64,000 nucleotides of DNA from Pseudooceanicola marinus (GTDB lineage Bacteria > Pseudomonadota > Alphaproteobacteria > Rhodobacterales > Rhodobacteraceae), in assembly GCF_020177265.1 (NCBI RefSeq), contig NZ_JAIVMC010000004.1, positions 186,001-250,000 on the forward strand, written 5' to 3'. Below the pieces are notes generated by a model that had not been told where the DNA came from, did no database searches, and saw only the letters and a program-made list of their open reading frames with translations. Both the position numbers and the translations under genes were made by a program. This document shows, piece by piece, positions 53,801-62,715 of this stretch (position 1 is the stretch's first letter; each line of letters opens with the position of its first letter).

Positions 53801-54994
53801 CTATTGGCTGGGCAGGTCGAGGACGCGTTTCGACAGGATGTCGAGCATCACTTCCGAGGTGCCGCCTTCGATCGAGTTGGCCTTGGTGCGCAGCCATTCG
53901 GACGGCAGGGCGCCATGGGCCCCGTCCCAGTCCAGCCCGTCGCTGCCGGTCACCGACATCAGCAGTTCATAGCGGCGCTTGTTCAGCTCGGTGCCCGCGT
54001 ATTTCAGCATGGCGGAGGCATGGCCGACGCCACCCTGTTTCGCCATGTCCTTGTAGCGGTCGAGCGTCATGGCGGTGGCCAGGCTGTCGACCTCCAGCTC
54101 CATCGCGCGGCTGCGCAGCACCGGGTCGGCCAGCACCTGATCGTCGAGGTCCTGCAGGAAAGCGCCGAGAGAGCGGGTGCCCAGCAGGCCCTGCGCGCCG
54201 CCGCCGATCATCTCGCGTTCGTGGGTCAGCAGATGCTTGGCCACGTCCCAGCCGCGGTTCAACTCGCCCACGATGCGCGACAGGCCCGCCGGGTCTTCCT
54301 TCGGCACGACGACGTTGTCGAAGAAGGTCTCGCAGAAGGGCGAGGCGCCGGAGATCAGGCGGATGGGTTTGGTGCTGACGCCCTCGGCCTCCATGTCGAT
54401 CAGCATGAAGGAAATGCCGCGATGCTTGGGCGCCTCGCGGTCGGTGCGCACCAGGGCGAAGATCCAGTCGGCCTGATCGGCGTAGCTGGTCCAGATCTTC
54501 GATCCGTTGACCACCCAGTGATCGCCGCGGTCCTCCGCCCGGGTCTGCACGCTGGCCAGGTCGCTGCCCGCGCCCGGTTCCGAATAGCCCTGGCACCAGC
54601 GGATCTCGCCCCGGGTGATCTGCGGCAGATAGTGCAGCTTCTGGTCATGGGTTCCGAATTCCAGCAGGGCCGGGCCCAGCATCCACAACCCGAAGCTTTC
54701 CAGCGGCGTGGGCGCGTTCAGCCGCGCCAGCTCCTCGCGGTAGATCTTCTCCTGCTGGCGCGACAGGCCTGCGCCGCCGTACTCGACCGGCCAGCGGGGG
54801 GCCGACAGGCCGGTTTCCGCCGCCGCCTGCATCCAGGCCTTCTGCGCCGCGCTGGAAAAGTCGAAGCGTTTGCCGCCCCAGCAGATCTGCTGATCGGTGC
54901 GGGGAATCGCCCGCAGCTCGGGGGCGCAATGGGCCTCGATCCATGAGGAAATATTGGCCCGGAACGTGTCCGGGTCGTCGCTGTGCTGCAGCAT
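53801..54994 (-). CDS. Acyl-CoA dehydrogenase, larger partner
   Basis: A 397-residue acyl-CoA dehydrogenase, first gene of the nine-gene operon. WCQGYSEPGAGSDLASVQ and the KIWTSYADQADW motif are intact; near the end SIEGGTSEVMLDI replaces the YEGT motif, as in the FadE heteromers of steroid and branched-acid pathways. It should form a complex with the next gene product and introduce the 2,3 double bond into a CoA ester. Its promoter overlaps that of the divergent importer. Confidence 0.9.
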   Translation of the reverse strand: MLQHSDDPDTFRANISSWIEAHCAPELRAIPRTDQQICWGGKRFDFSSAAQKAWMQAAAETGLSAPRWPVEYGGAGLSRQQEKIYREELARLNAPTPLESFGLWMLGPALLEFGTHDQKLHYLPQITRGEIRWCQGYSEPGAGSDLASVQTRAEDRGDHWVVNGSKIWTSYADQADWIFALVRTDREAPKHRGISFMLIDMEAEGVSTKPIRLISGASPFCETFFDNVVVPKEDPAGLSRIVGELNRGWDVAKHLLTHEREMIGGGAQGLLGTRSLGAFLQDLDDQVLADPVLRSRAMELEVDSLATAMTLDRYKDMAKQGGVGHASAMLKYAGTELNKRRYELLMSVTGSDGLDWDGAHGALPSEWLRTKANSIEGGTSEVMLDILSKRVLDLPSQ

Positions 54995-55028
54995 ACCGTC
55001 CTCCCCAACGGTTTGTCTTTCGCATTGC

Positions 55029-55057
55029 AGAATAGAATTTCACACATTGCTTGACAA
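55029..55057 (-). promoter_or_regulatory. Promoter of the leftward beta-oxidation operon
   Basis: On the minus strand TTGTCA (55057-55052), 17 bases, TATTCT (55034-55029). A loosely palindromic sequence TTGCAGAA-N5-TTTCACA (55026-55044) covers the -10 and resembles a degraded form of the operator at 27281. Confidence 0.6.
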
Positions 55058-55079
55058 GCCGCCGCCGAGGTCTTTTGAT
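55051..55079 (+). promoter_or_regulatory. Promoter of the importer operon
   Basis: TTGACA (55051-55056, consensus), 17 bases, TTTGAT (55074-55079). Its -35 shares five bases with the -35 of the divergent operon, so the two promoters are mutually exclusive for RNA polymerase. Confidence 0.65.
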
Positions 55080-55136
55080 CCTTGGCAGGAAAGCGGGGCC
55101 TGCATACCCTGTTTTCCATCTAGGGAGGAGAACATT

Positions 55137-56375
55137 ATGAAATCGACCGTGAAAGCCGCGCTTGCGGCTGCCGTGTCGCTGTGCGCCGTTCAGGCCGCGC
55201 AGGCCGACACCCTCAAGATGGCCTTCATCGACCCGCTGTCGGGTGCCATGGCCTCTTCGGGTGAACCCGCCTACCAGAGCTTCGTCCTGGCCGCCGAGCA
55301 CATCAACGCCGACGGTGGCGTGAATGGCGACATGATCGAGATCCTGGGCCTGGACAACAAGATCAGCCCGAAGGAATCGCTGGTCCAGCTGCAGAAGGCG
55401 ATCGACCAGGGCGCGCGCTATATCATCCAGGGCAACGGCTCTTCCGTGGCCTCGGCAATCATCGACGCGGTGAACAAGCACAACGCGCGGAACCCCGGTG
55501 AAGAGGTTGTATTCTTCAACTATGCTGCGGTCACGCCCGAGTTCACCAATGAGGCCTGCAGCTTCTGGCACTTCCGGTTCGATGCCCATACGGACATGAA
55601 GATGAACGGGATCACCGACTGGATCGCCTCGCGCGAGGACATCAAGAAGGTCTATCTGATCGGCCAGGACTACGTGCACGGCGAGGCCGTGGCCCATGCC
55701 GCCGAGACCCAGCTGGCCGAGAAGCGCCCGGATATCGAGATCGTCGGCAACGAGCTGCACCCGCTGGCGAAGGTGAAGGATTTCACCCCCTACGTGCAGA
55801 AGATCATCTCCTCCGGCGCCGATGCGGTGATCACCGGCAACTGGGGTCAGGACATGACCCTGCTGGTCAAGGCCGCCGCCGACGCGGGTCAGGAAATTCC
55901 ATACCTGACTTTCTATGGCGGCTCGAACGGGGCCGTGGCGGCCCTGGGTGAGGGGGCGATCGATACGCTGTACCAGGTCTCCGAACTGGCGGCGAACATG
56001 GAGGACGTCCCGGAGGAACAGAACGCCCTGGTGGAAGAGTACAAGGAGCGGTTCCCCGACTATGACTACTACTACCACCGCGCCTTCGTGACGCTGGACA
56101 TGTTTGACAAGGCGGCCGAGGAGGCCGGCAGCAACGATCCCATCGCCGTGGCCTATGCCCTGGAAGGGATGTCGGTCGAGGGCGGCTATGGCGCCGCCAC
56201 CATGCGGGCCGAGGATCACCAGCTGCAACAGCCGCTCTACATCACCACCGTTGCGGCGGATGTCACCTATCCGGTCGACAACACCAACCTGGGCTGGCGC
56301 CTGGTCGAGGGTGGCGTGATTCCGGCTGACGCGGCGGAGACGCCCACCACCTGCGAAATGGAACGGCCCGACTAA
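55137..56375 (+). CDS. Branched-chain-type ABC transporter substrate-binding protein
   Basis: A 412-residue periplasmic receptor of the Peripla_BP_6/LivJ class. The signal peptide (MKSTVKAALAAAVSLCAVQA) ends at QAAQA-DTLK, about residue 23. FIDPLSGAMASSGEP, LVQLQKAIDQGARYIIQGNG and YLIGQDYVHGE mark the two lobes. The group includes receptors for aromatic and other organic acids as well as amino acids. AGGGAGGAG precedes the ATG. A strong stem-loop after the gene probably raises its yield over the membrane parts. Confidence 0.9.
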   Translation: MKSTVKAALAAAVSLCAVQAAQADTLKMAFIDPLSGAMASSGEPAYQSFVLAAEHINADGGVNGDMIEILGLDNKISPKESLVQLQKAIDQGARYIIQGNGSSVASAIIDAVNKHNARNPGEEVVFFNYAAVTPEFTNEACSFWHFRFDAHTDMKMNGITDWIASREDIKKVYLIGQDYVHGEAVAHAAETQLAEKRPDIEIVGNELHPLAKVKDFTPYVQKIISSGADAVITGNWGQDMTLLVKAAADAGQEIPYLTFYGGSNGAVAALGEGAIDTLYQVSELAANMEDVPEEQNALVEEYKERFPDYDYYYHRAFVTLDMFDKAAEEAGSNDPIAVAYALEGMSVEGGYGAATMRAEDHQLQQPLYITTVAADVTYPVDNTNLGWRLVEGGVIPADAAETPTTCEMERPD

Positions 56376-56394
56376 GCCCTTCCCCACTGCAACC

Positions 56395-56431
56395 GCGATG
56401 TCACGGAGGGTCTGGCCAGTCGTGACATCGC
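56395..56431 (+). other. Stem-loop between binding protein and permease genes
   Basis: GCGATGTCACG (56395-56405) and CGTGACATCGC (56421-56431) pair perfectly over 11 bases with a 15-base loop and no T-run. It lies 19 bases past the binding-protein stop. Such structures in importer operons protect the upstream message or stop part of the transcription. Confidence 0.65.
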
Positions 56432-56477
56432 CCATCCGCCGACGGACGGCGGGGTGGGACAAGACAGGACCTCTCTC

Positions 56478-57410
56478 ATGGAAACTCTGGTCTTCGCGCT
56501 GCTCAACGGCGCGATCTACGGGCTTCTGCTCTTCATGCTGTCCAGCGGGCTCACGCTGATCTTCTCGATGATGGGCGTGCTGAACTTCGCCCATGCAAGC
56601 TTCTACATGCTGGGGGCCTACCTGGCCTTCACGATCACCGAGGGCACCTCCTTCTGGATCGCGCTGTTCCTGGCGCCGGTCCTGGTCGGCGGCGTCGGCA
56701 TGCTGGTCGAACGCTATGGCCTGCGGAAGGTCCATGCTCAGGGGCATGTGGCGGAGCTGCTGTTCACCTTCGGCCTGGCCTATCTGATCGACGAGCTGGT
56801 GAAGATCTTCTGGGGGCGCACGGCGGTGAACTACCGCGTGCCCGAGATCCTGGATTTCCCGCTCTTCACCCTCTACGGGGCGCAATACCCGGCCTACCGG
56901 ATCTTCATCCTCTTCGTTGCGGCCTTCATGCTGGTGGCGCTGTGGTATCTGCTGAAGAAGACCCGCGCGGGCCTGATCATCCAGGCGGCGCTGAGCCACC
57001 CGCACATGGTGGGCAGCCTGGGCCATAACGTGCCCCTGATCTTCATGACCGTCTTCGGCGCGGGCTGTGCCCTGGCCGGTCTGGCAGGGGTCATCGGCGG
57101 CAACTACTTCGTCACCGACCCGGCCATGGCCGTGCAGATGGGGCCCATCGTCTTCGTCGTCGTGGTGGTCGGCGGCCTGGGCAGCCTGGAGGGCGCCTTT
57201 GTCGCCGCCATGCTGATCGGCCTGCTGCAGACCTCGGCGATTTCCATCAATGCCTCGCTGGCCGACATCTTCGGCTTCATCGGCCTGGGGGCCGACACCG
57301 AACTGGGCGAGATCACCATCGCCTCCATGGCGCCAATGCTGCCCTTCCTGCTGCTGGTGCTGATCTTGATGATCCGCCCGCGCGGCCTCATGGGGGACCG
57401 TGAAGTATGA
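56478..57410 (+). CDS. Branched-chain-type ABC transporter permease (LivH type)
   Basis: A 310-residue inner-membrane permease with about eight segments. NGAIYGLLLFMLSSGLTLIF at the start and GGLGSLEGAFVAAMLIGLLQ near the end are LivH signatures. The ATG at 56478 is preceded by GGAC-rich sequence without a strong Shine-Dalgarno site, which together with the stem-loop lowers expression relative to the binding protein. Overlaps the next permease gene (ATGA). Confidence 0.93.
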   Translation: METLVFALLNGAIYGLLLFMLSSGLTLIFSMMGVLNFAHASFYMLGAYLAFTITEGTSFWIALFLAPVLVGGVGMLVERYGLRKVHAQGHVAELLFTFGLAYLIDELVKIFWGRTAVNYRVPEILDFPLFTLYGAQYPAYRIFILFVAAFMLVALWYLLKKTRAGLIIQAALSHPHMVGSLGHNVPLIFMTVFGAGCALAGLAGVIGGNYFVTDPAMAVQMGPIVFVVVVVGGLGSLEGAFVAAMLIGLLQTSAISINASLADIFGFIGLGADTELGEITIASMAPMLPFLLLVLILMIRPRGLMGDREV

Positions 57411-58666
57411 CCGACATGACTGCATCCCACGCTGCTCTGGAACCCTCGCGCAGCGACAAGTTCCGCCAGCGGACCGTGCCTCTGATCCTCTTTGCCGTGG
57501 TCCTGCTGGTGATCCCGCTGTTCAACCCCTCGCGCAGCATGGTGACCCTGCTGAACCACATGGGCATCACCATCGTCTTCGCGCTGTCCTACAACATGCT
57601 GCTGGGCCGCGCCGGGCTGCTGTCCTTCGGCCATGCGGTCTACATGGGGCTGGGCGGTTACTTCGCGGTCCACGTGATGAACTGGATCGCGGAGGGCACC
57701 GGCATCTGGGGCTCGGTCCCGATGTTCTCCATGCCCGCCTTCGGCTTTGGCGCGGGCGCGCTGGCCGGGGCCGTGATCGGCTGGCCGTCGTGTCGCCGTG
57801 CGGGCACGCCCTTTGCAATGATCTCCCTCGGCGTGGCCGAGCTGGTGGCCGCCGCTGGCTTCATGTTCGACAGCCTGTTTGGCGGCGAGATGGGCATATC
57901 GGGCGACCGGATGAACGGGCCGGAACTGTTCGGCCTGTCGCTGGGTCCCGTGGACGAGGTCTACTGGTTCATCGCCTTCTGGACCTTCATCGGCGTGCTG
58001 GGCACCTATGCCTTCACCCGCACCCCCCTGGGCAAGCTGTCGGAGGCCACGCGCGACAATCCCGAACGGGTGGAATTCGTCGGCTACAGCCCGCAGCGCG
58101 TGCGCTACCTGGTGTTCATCTTCGCCGGCGCCTTCGCGGGCATGGCGGGTGGCATGTCGGCCGTGCAGGATGAGATCTTCACCCCGGAGAACCTGTCGCT
58201 GATCCCCTCGGGCGCGATCCTGATCGCCACCTACGTGGGCGGGATCCGCTATTTCACCGGGCCGATCATGGGCGCCATCGTGATGACCTACATGGGCAGC
58301 AACCTTTCCGACTACACCGCCGGCTGGCTGCTGTACCTGGGGCTGATGTTCGTCTGCGTGGTGATGTTCCTGCCCGACGGCATCGCCGGCATCGTCTACG
58401 GCACCGCCGACACGATCCGCCAGGGCCGCGCGGGCGAGATGTGGCGCACCTGGATGTTGCGCCTCGTGGGGCTGGCCCTGGTGGGCGCCGCGATCATCAC
58501 CATCGTCGAGGTCGCCTTCCGCTGGTCCGATGGCTACGGCGAGGTGTTCGAACCCTTCGGCCTGCAACTGACCGTCGAGAACCCGCTGACCTGGGTGATC
58601 GGCATCCTGTCCCTGGTGCTGGGCATCCTCGCCCTGCGCCGCGCCGCGAAGGGAGGTGGCAAATGA
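57407..58666 (+). CDS. Branched-chain-type ABC transporter permease (LivM type)
   Basis: A 419-residue permease. SYNMLLGRAGLLSFGHAVYMG is the LivM signature (residues around 63-83), and the loop TRDNPERVEFVGYSPQRVRY the coupling region. The protein is longer than many LivM proteins because of an extra C-terminal membrane segment (about 380-410). ATGA overlaps tie it to LivH upstream and LivG downstream. Confidence 0.93.
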   Translation: MTDMTASHAALEPSRSDKFRQRTVPLILFAVVLLVIPLFNPSRSMVTLLNHMGITIVFALSYNMLLGRAGLLSFGHAVYMGLGGYFAVHVMNWIAEGTGIWGSVPMFSMPAFGFGAGALAGAVIGWPSCRRAGTPFAMISLGVAELVAAAGFMFDSLFGGEMGISGDRMNGPELFGLSLGPVDEVYWFIAFWTFIGVLGTYAFTRTPLGKLSEATRDNPERVEFVGYSPQRVRYLVFIFAGAFAGMAGGMSAVQDEIFTPENLSLIPSGAILIATYVGGIRYFTGPIMGAIVMTYMGSNLSDYTAGWLLYLGLMFVCVVMFLPDGIAGIVYGTADTIRQGRAGEMWRTWMLRLVGLALVGAAIITIVEVAFRWSDGYGEVFEPFGLQLTVENPLTWVIGILSLVLGILALRRAAKGGGK

Positions 58667-59430
58667 CCCTGGCCCTCGAACTCAAGGACCTGAGGAAAAG
58701 CTTCGGCCCCGCCAAGATCATCCAGGGGGTGAACCTGCAGATCGAGAAGGGCGAACGGCACGCGATCATCGGCCCCAACGGGGCGGGCAAGTCGACGCTG
58801 TTCAACCTGATCTCGGGGCGGTTCTTCCCGTCCTCGGGAGAGGTAAAGCTGAACGGCGAGGTGATCTCGGGCAAGCGCCCGTTCGAGATCAACCGGATGG
58901 GGCTGTCGCGGTCCTTCCAGGTGTCGAACATCTTCACCAACATGACCGTGCGGGAGAACGTGCGCTGCGGCGTCCTCTACTCCATGGGCTACGGCATGAG
59001 CTTCTGGCGCAATATCGGCAACCTGAAGGAGGTGTCGCAGAAGACGGCGCAGATCCTCGACGAGGTGGGGCTGCTGGACAAGGCGAACCTGCCTGCGGCC
59101 TCGCTTCCCTATGCCGATCAGCGCACGCTGGAGATCGCGATCACCATCGCCGGCGGGGCGGAGGTGATCCTGCTGGACGAACCGACCGCTGGCATGAGCC
59201 ATTCGGAAACCGACCGTGCCGTGGCGCTGATCGAGAAGGCTAGCCAGGGCAAGACCCTGCTGATCGTCGAACACGACATGGGCGTGGTCTTCGGCATGGC
59301 CGACCGGATTTCCGTGCTGGTCTATGGCGAGATCATCGCCACCGGCACCCCGGAGGAAATCCGCGGCGATGCCAAGGTCCGCGAAGCATATCTGGGCGAG
59401 GATGCCCAGGCACTGGAGGGCGTGGCATGA
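58663..59430 (+). CDS. Branched-chain-type ABC transporter ATPase (LivG type)
   Basis: A 255-residue ATPase. Walker A GPNGAGKST (37-45) and Walker B VILLDEPTAGM are intact. The signature motif is degenerate: LPYADQRTLEIA, where family members usually have LSYG/LPYG followed by Q; Ala replaces the Gly and Asp the Gln. The BCA_ABC C-terminal domain is present. Start at 58663 with GGGAGG upstream. Compare the LivF partner, whose Walker A is altered. Confidence 0.92.
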   Translation: MTLALELKDLRKSFGPAKIIQGVNLQIEKGERHAIIGPNGAGKSTLFNLISGRFFPSSGEVKLNGEVISGKRPFEINRMGLSRSFQVSNIFTNMTVRENVRCGVLYSMGYGMSFWRNIGNLKEVSQKTAQILDEVGLLDKANLPAASLPYADQRTLEIAITIAGGAEVILLDEPTAGMSHSETDRAVALIEKASQGKTLLIVEHDMGVVFGMADRISVLVYGEIIATGTPEEIRGDAKVREAYLGEDAQALEGVA

Positions 59431-60149
59431 GCCTGGACGCGAAACCCGAACCGATGCTGCAGCTGACGGATCTGCATGCCTACTACGGCAAGAGCCACGT
59501 GCTGAACGGCGTCAACCTGGAGATCATGCCGGGCGAGGTGATCGCCCTTCTCGGCCGCAACGGCGTGGGTCGGTCCACCACCGCAAAGGCGATCATGGGA
59601 GAGGTGGTGCCCGTCGGCTCCGTCCGGTTCAAGGGGCAGGAGATCGGCGGCATGGCCAATCACCGCATCGCCCGCCTTGGCCTGGGCTACGTGCCGGAAA
59701 GCCGGGACATCTTCCCGACCATGACGGTGCGCCAGAACCTGATGCTGGGGATCAAGAACATGCGCCGCCCCGGCAAGTGGACGATCGACCAGATGCTGGA
59801 GATGTTCCCCAACCTCGGCCGCCGCGCGGACAACGCTGCCGGGGTGCTGTCGGGGGGCGAAAAGCAGATGCTGACCATGTGTCGGACCCTGATGGGCGAC
59901 CCGGAGCTGATCATCATCGACGAGCCGACAGAGGGGCTGGCCCCGCTGATCGTGCAACAGGTGGGCGAGATGATCGCCGAGATCGCCAAGGCGGGGGTGT
60001 CGATCCTGCTGGTGGAACAGAAGCTGTCCATCGCGCTGAAGATCGCCGACCGGGTCTATGTCATGGGCCATGGGGAGATCGTCTACGGCGGCACCCCCGC
60101 CGATTTCGCCACCCGCGACGACATCCGCAAGGAATGGCTGGAGGTGTGA
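59427..60149 (+). CDS. Branched-chain-type ABC transporter ATPase (LivF type) with Arg in Walker A
   Basis: A 240-residue ATPase. Walker A reads GRNGVGRST (43-51): Arg49 replaces the nucleotide-binding Lys (codon CGG). The signature VLSGGEKQML, Walker B LIIIDEPTEGL and the switch region VEQKLSIAL are normal. In a LivG/LivF dimer its altered Walker A would face the degenerate signature of LivG, making one defective and one normal ATP site. Last gene of the importer operon; followed by inverted repeats. Confidence 0.92.
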   Translation: MSLDAKPEPMLQLTDLHAYYGKSHVLNGVNLEIMPGEVIALLGRNGVGRSTTAKAIMGEVVPVGSVRFKGQEIGGMANHRIARLGLGYVPESRDIFPTMTVRQNLMLGIKNMRRPGKWTIDQMLEMFPNLGRRADNAAGVLSGGEKQMLTMCRTLMGDPELIIIDEPTEGLAPLIVQQVGEMIAEIAKAGVSILLVEQKLSIALKIADRVYVMGHGEIVYGGTPADFATRDDIRKEWLEV

Positions 60150-60203
60150 AACCCCGAACCGCGCTGCGCGCGGCAAACCCTCCGGGGAGGGTTTGGGGGT
60201 TTC
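60148..60203 (+). terminator. Nested inverted repeats after the importer operon
   Basis: AAACCCTC-CGGG-GAGGGTTT (60175-60194) is a strong stem-loop. It sits beside CCGCGC-TGC-GCGCGG (60159-60173), and both are enclosed by GAAACCCC (60148-60155) and GGGGTTTC (60196-60203), so the region can fold as a three-way junction. The outer left arm begins at the livF-type stop codon. Termination is likely, although T residues are few. Confidence 0.6.
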
Positions 60204-60292
60204 ACGGGCGGAGCCCCTCCTGAACTGCGCTTCGCCCGGGCAATGCTCCGGGCGGGCGTTTGAGAAACCTGCGGGCGCGCCCTCTGTCGCGC

Positions 60293-60616
60293 CTAGTGCT
60301 CCGCGCCCGACAGCTTCATCAGCACGATCCCCGACAGGATCAGCAAGGCGGCTAGCAGGCGCAGGGGTGTCACCGCCTCGCCCATCCATAGCACGCCCAC
60401 TGCAAAGGCGCCGATCGCGCCGATGCCGGTCCAGACCGTGTAGGCCGTGCCCAGGGGCAGGGACCGCATGGCCAGCGCCAGCAGGCTGAAGCTGGCGATC
60501 ATGGTGACAAGGGTGATGATCGAGGGCACCAGCAGGGTGAAACCCGCAGACTTCTTCATGAAGCTGGCCCAGACGATTTCCAGGCAACCGGCGAGGGTGA
60601 GATAGAGCCAGGGCAT
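60293..60616 (-). CDS. sugE: Small multidrug resistance protein, SugE/Gdx guanidinium exporter
   Basis: A 107-residue, four-segment membrane protein. CLEIVWASFMKKSAGFTLLV (residues about 11-30, key Glu13) and RSLPLGTAYTVWTGIGAIGA (20 residues) are characteristic of the SugE/Gdx branch rather than EmrE. The Gdx branch exports guanidinium in exchange for protons. The leader carries a guanidine-II riboswitch (60639-60684), which supports this function independently. It stands alone between the importer operon and the acyl-CoA synthetase gene. Confidence 0.92.
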   Translation of the reverse strand: MPWLYLTLAGCLEIVWASFMKKSAGFTLLVPSIITLVTMIASFSLLALAMRSLPLGTAYTVWTGIGAIGAFAVGVLWMGEAVTPLRLLAALLILSGIVLMKLSGAEH

Positions 60617-60638
60617 GACCTGACCTCCGTTCCAGGGG

Positions 60639-60684
60639 CCGGGCCGTCCCGGGATGAGAACCAGGCGCCGGGTCGTCCCGACGC
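60639..60684 (-). promoter_or_regulatory. Guanidine-II (mini-ykkC) riboswitch upstream of sugE
   Basis: On the minus strand the leader holds two hairpins with ACGR tetraloops: GCGTCGGG-ACGA-CCCGGCGC (60684-60665, eight pairs) and CCGGG-ACGG-CCCGG (60652-60639, five pairs), separated by 12 bases. This is the full definition of the guanidine-II class. The second hairpin ends ten bases before the GGAGG ribosome-binding site (60628-60624), so control of translation initiation is likely. Confidence 0.85.
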
Positions 60685-60807
60685 GCCCCGGGCCTAGCAA
60701 CCGGGGCGGAGCCGGTCAATCGCCGCCCCGCGGCGCCCGGCCATGGCCGCCATGCAAAAAGGGGCGCCCGGCGGGACGCCCCTCTTGTCTGGCCCGAACG
60801 CGATGAA

Positions 60808-62448
<1,641 letters not shown>

Positions 62449-62479
62449 GGCGGTTCTCCTCCCAGAACTATCTGGGAGA

Positions 62480-62508
62480 AATGTAACCTCGCGCCGGGGC
62501 GCCCCCAA
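62480..62508 (-). promoter_or_regulatory. Promoter of the acyl-CoA synthetase gene
   Basis: On the minus strand TTGGGG (62508-62503), 17 bases, TACATT (62485-62480). The operator-like site at 62525 lies 16 bases upstream of the -35. Confidence 0.45.
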
Positions 62509-62524
62509 GGGCGACGCAGCGTCT

Positions 62525-62540
62525 GCGGAATATTTTTCCG
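62525..62540. promoter_or_regulatory. Third, weaker copy of the fatty-acid operator
   Basis: GCGGAA-TATTT-TTCCG matches GCGGAA-N5-TTCCGC of the sites at 27281 and 36788 except for the last base. A second inverted pair, ATTCCG-CCCGT-CGGAAAT, follows at 62546-62563. It lies between the divergent acyl-CoA synthetase and quinone oxidoreductase genes. Confidence 0.55.
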
Positions 62541-62715
62541 TTTTAATTCCGCCCGTCGGAAATGCCGGGCGGTTTGCTGCGTTGCGGCGCCGGTTTTCGG
62601 TGAATCTCCGCGCATTCCGTAGCGTTTTCAATGCCATATCCGGGCGCCTGGCCTAGTCTTGCGGCAGAAGCCCCGCGCGGGAGACGCGAGGCGCGAATCG
62701 CAAGGGAGGCGCGAC

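Noticed and set aside
55026-55044. Full member of the shared fatty-acid operator set in the importer/catabolic divergent promoter
   Set aside because: Only about five of nine position pairs are self-complementary and the arms deviate at several bases. Mentioned as a degraded resemblance, not counted as a site.
54645-57425. A 926-codon leftward open frame across the importer genes
   Set aside because: It overlaps three clear genes on the other strand and has His/Gln/Arg-rich antisense composition. Its right half is shadow of the binding protein and permeases.
60617-60720. Guanidine-I (ykkC) riboswitch upstream of sugE
   Set aside because: The conserved ykkC core sequences are absent, while two ACGR-loop hairpins fit the guanidine-II class.
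62459-62478. CTCCCAG-AACTAT-CTGGGAG hairpin touching the ribosome-binding site of the acyl-CoA synthetase gene, possible RNA switch
   Set aside because: The best promoter (62480-62508) would start RNA near 62473, inside the hairpin, so the stem would not be fully in the message. Kept only as a DNA inverted repeat.
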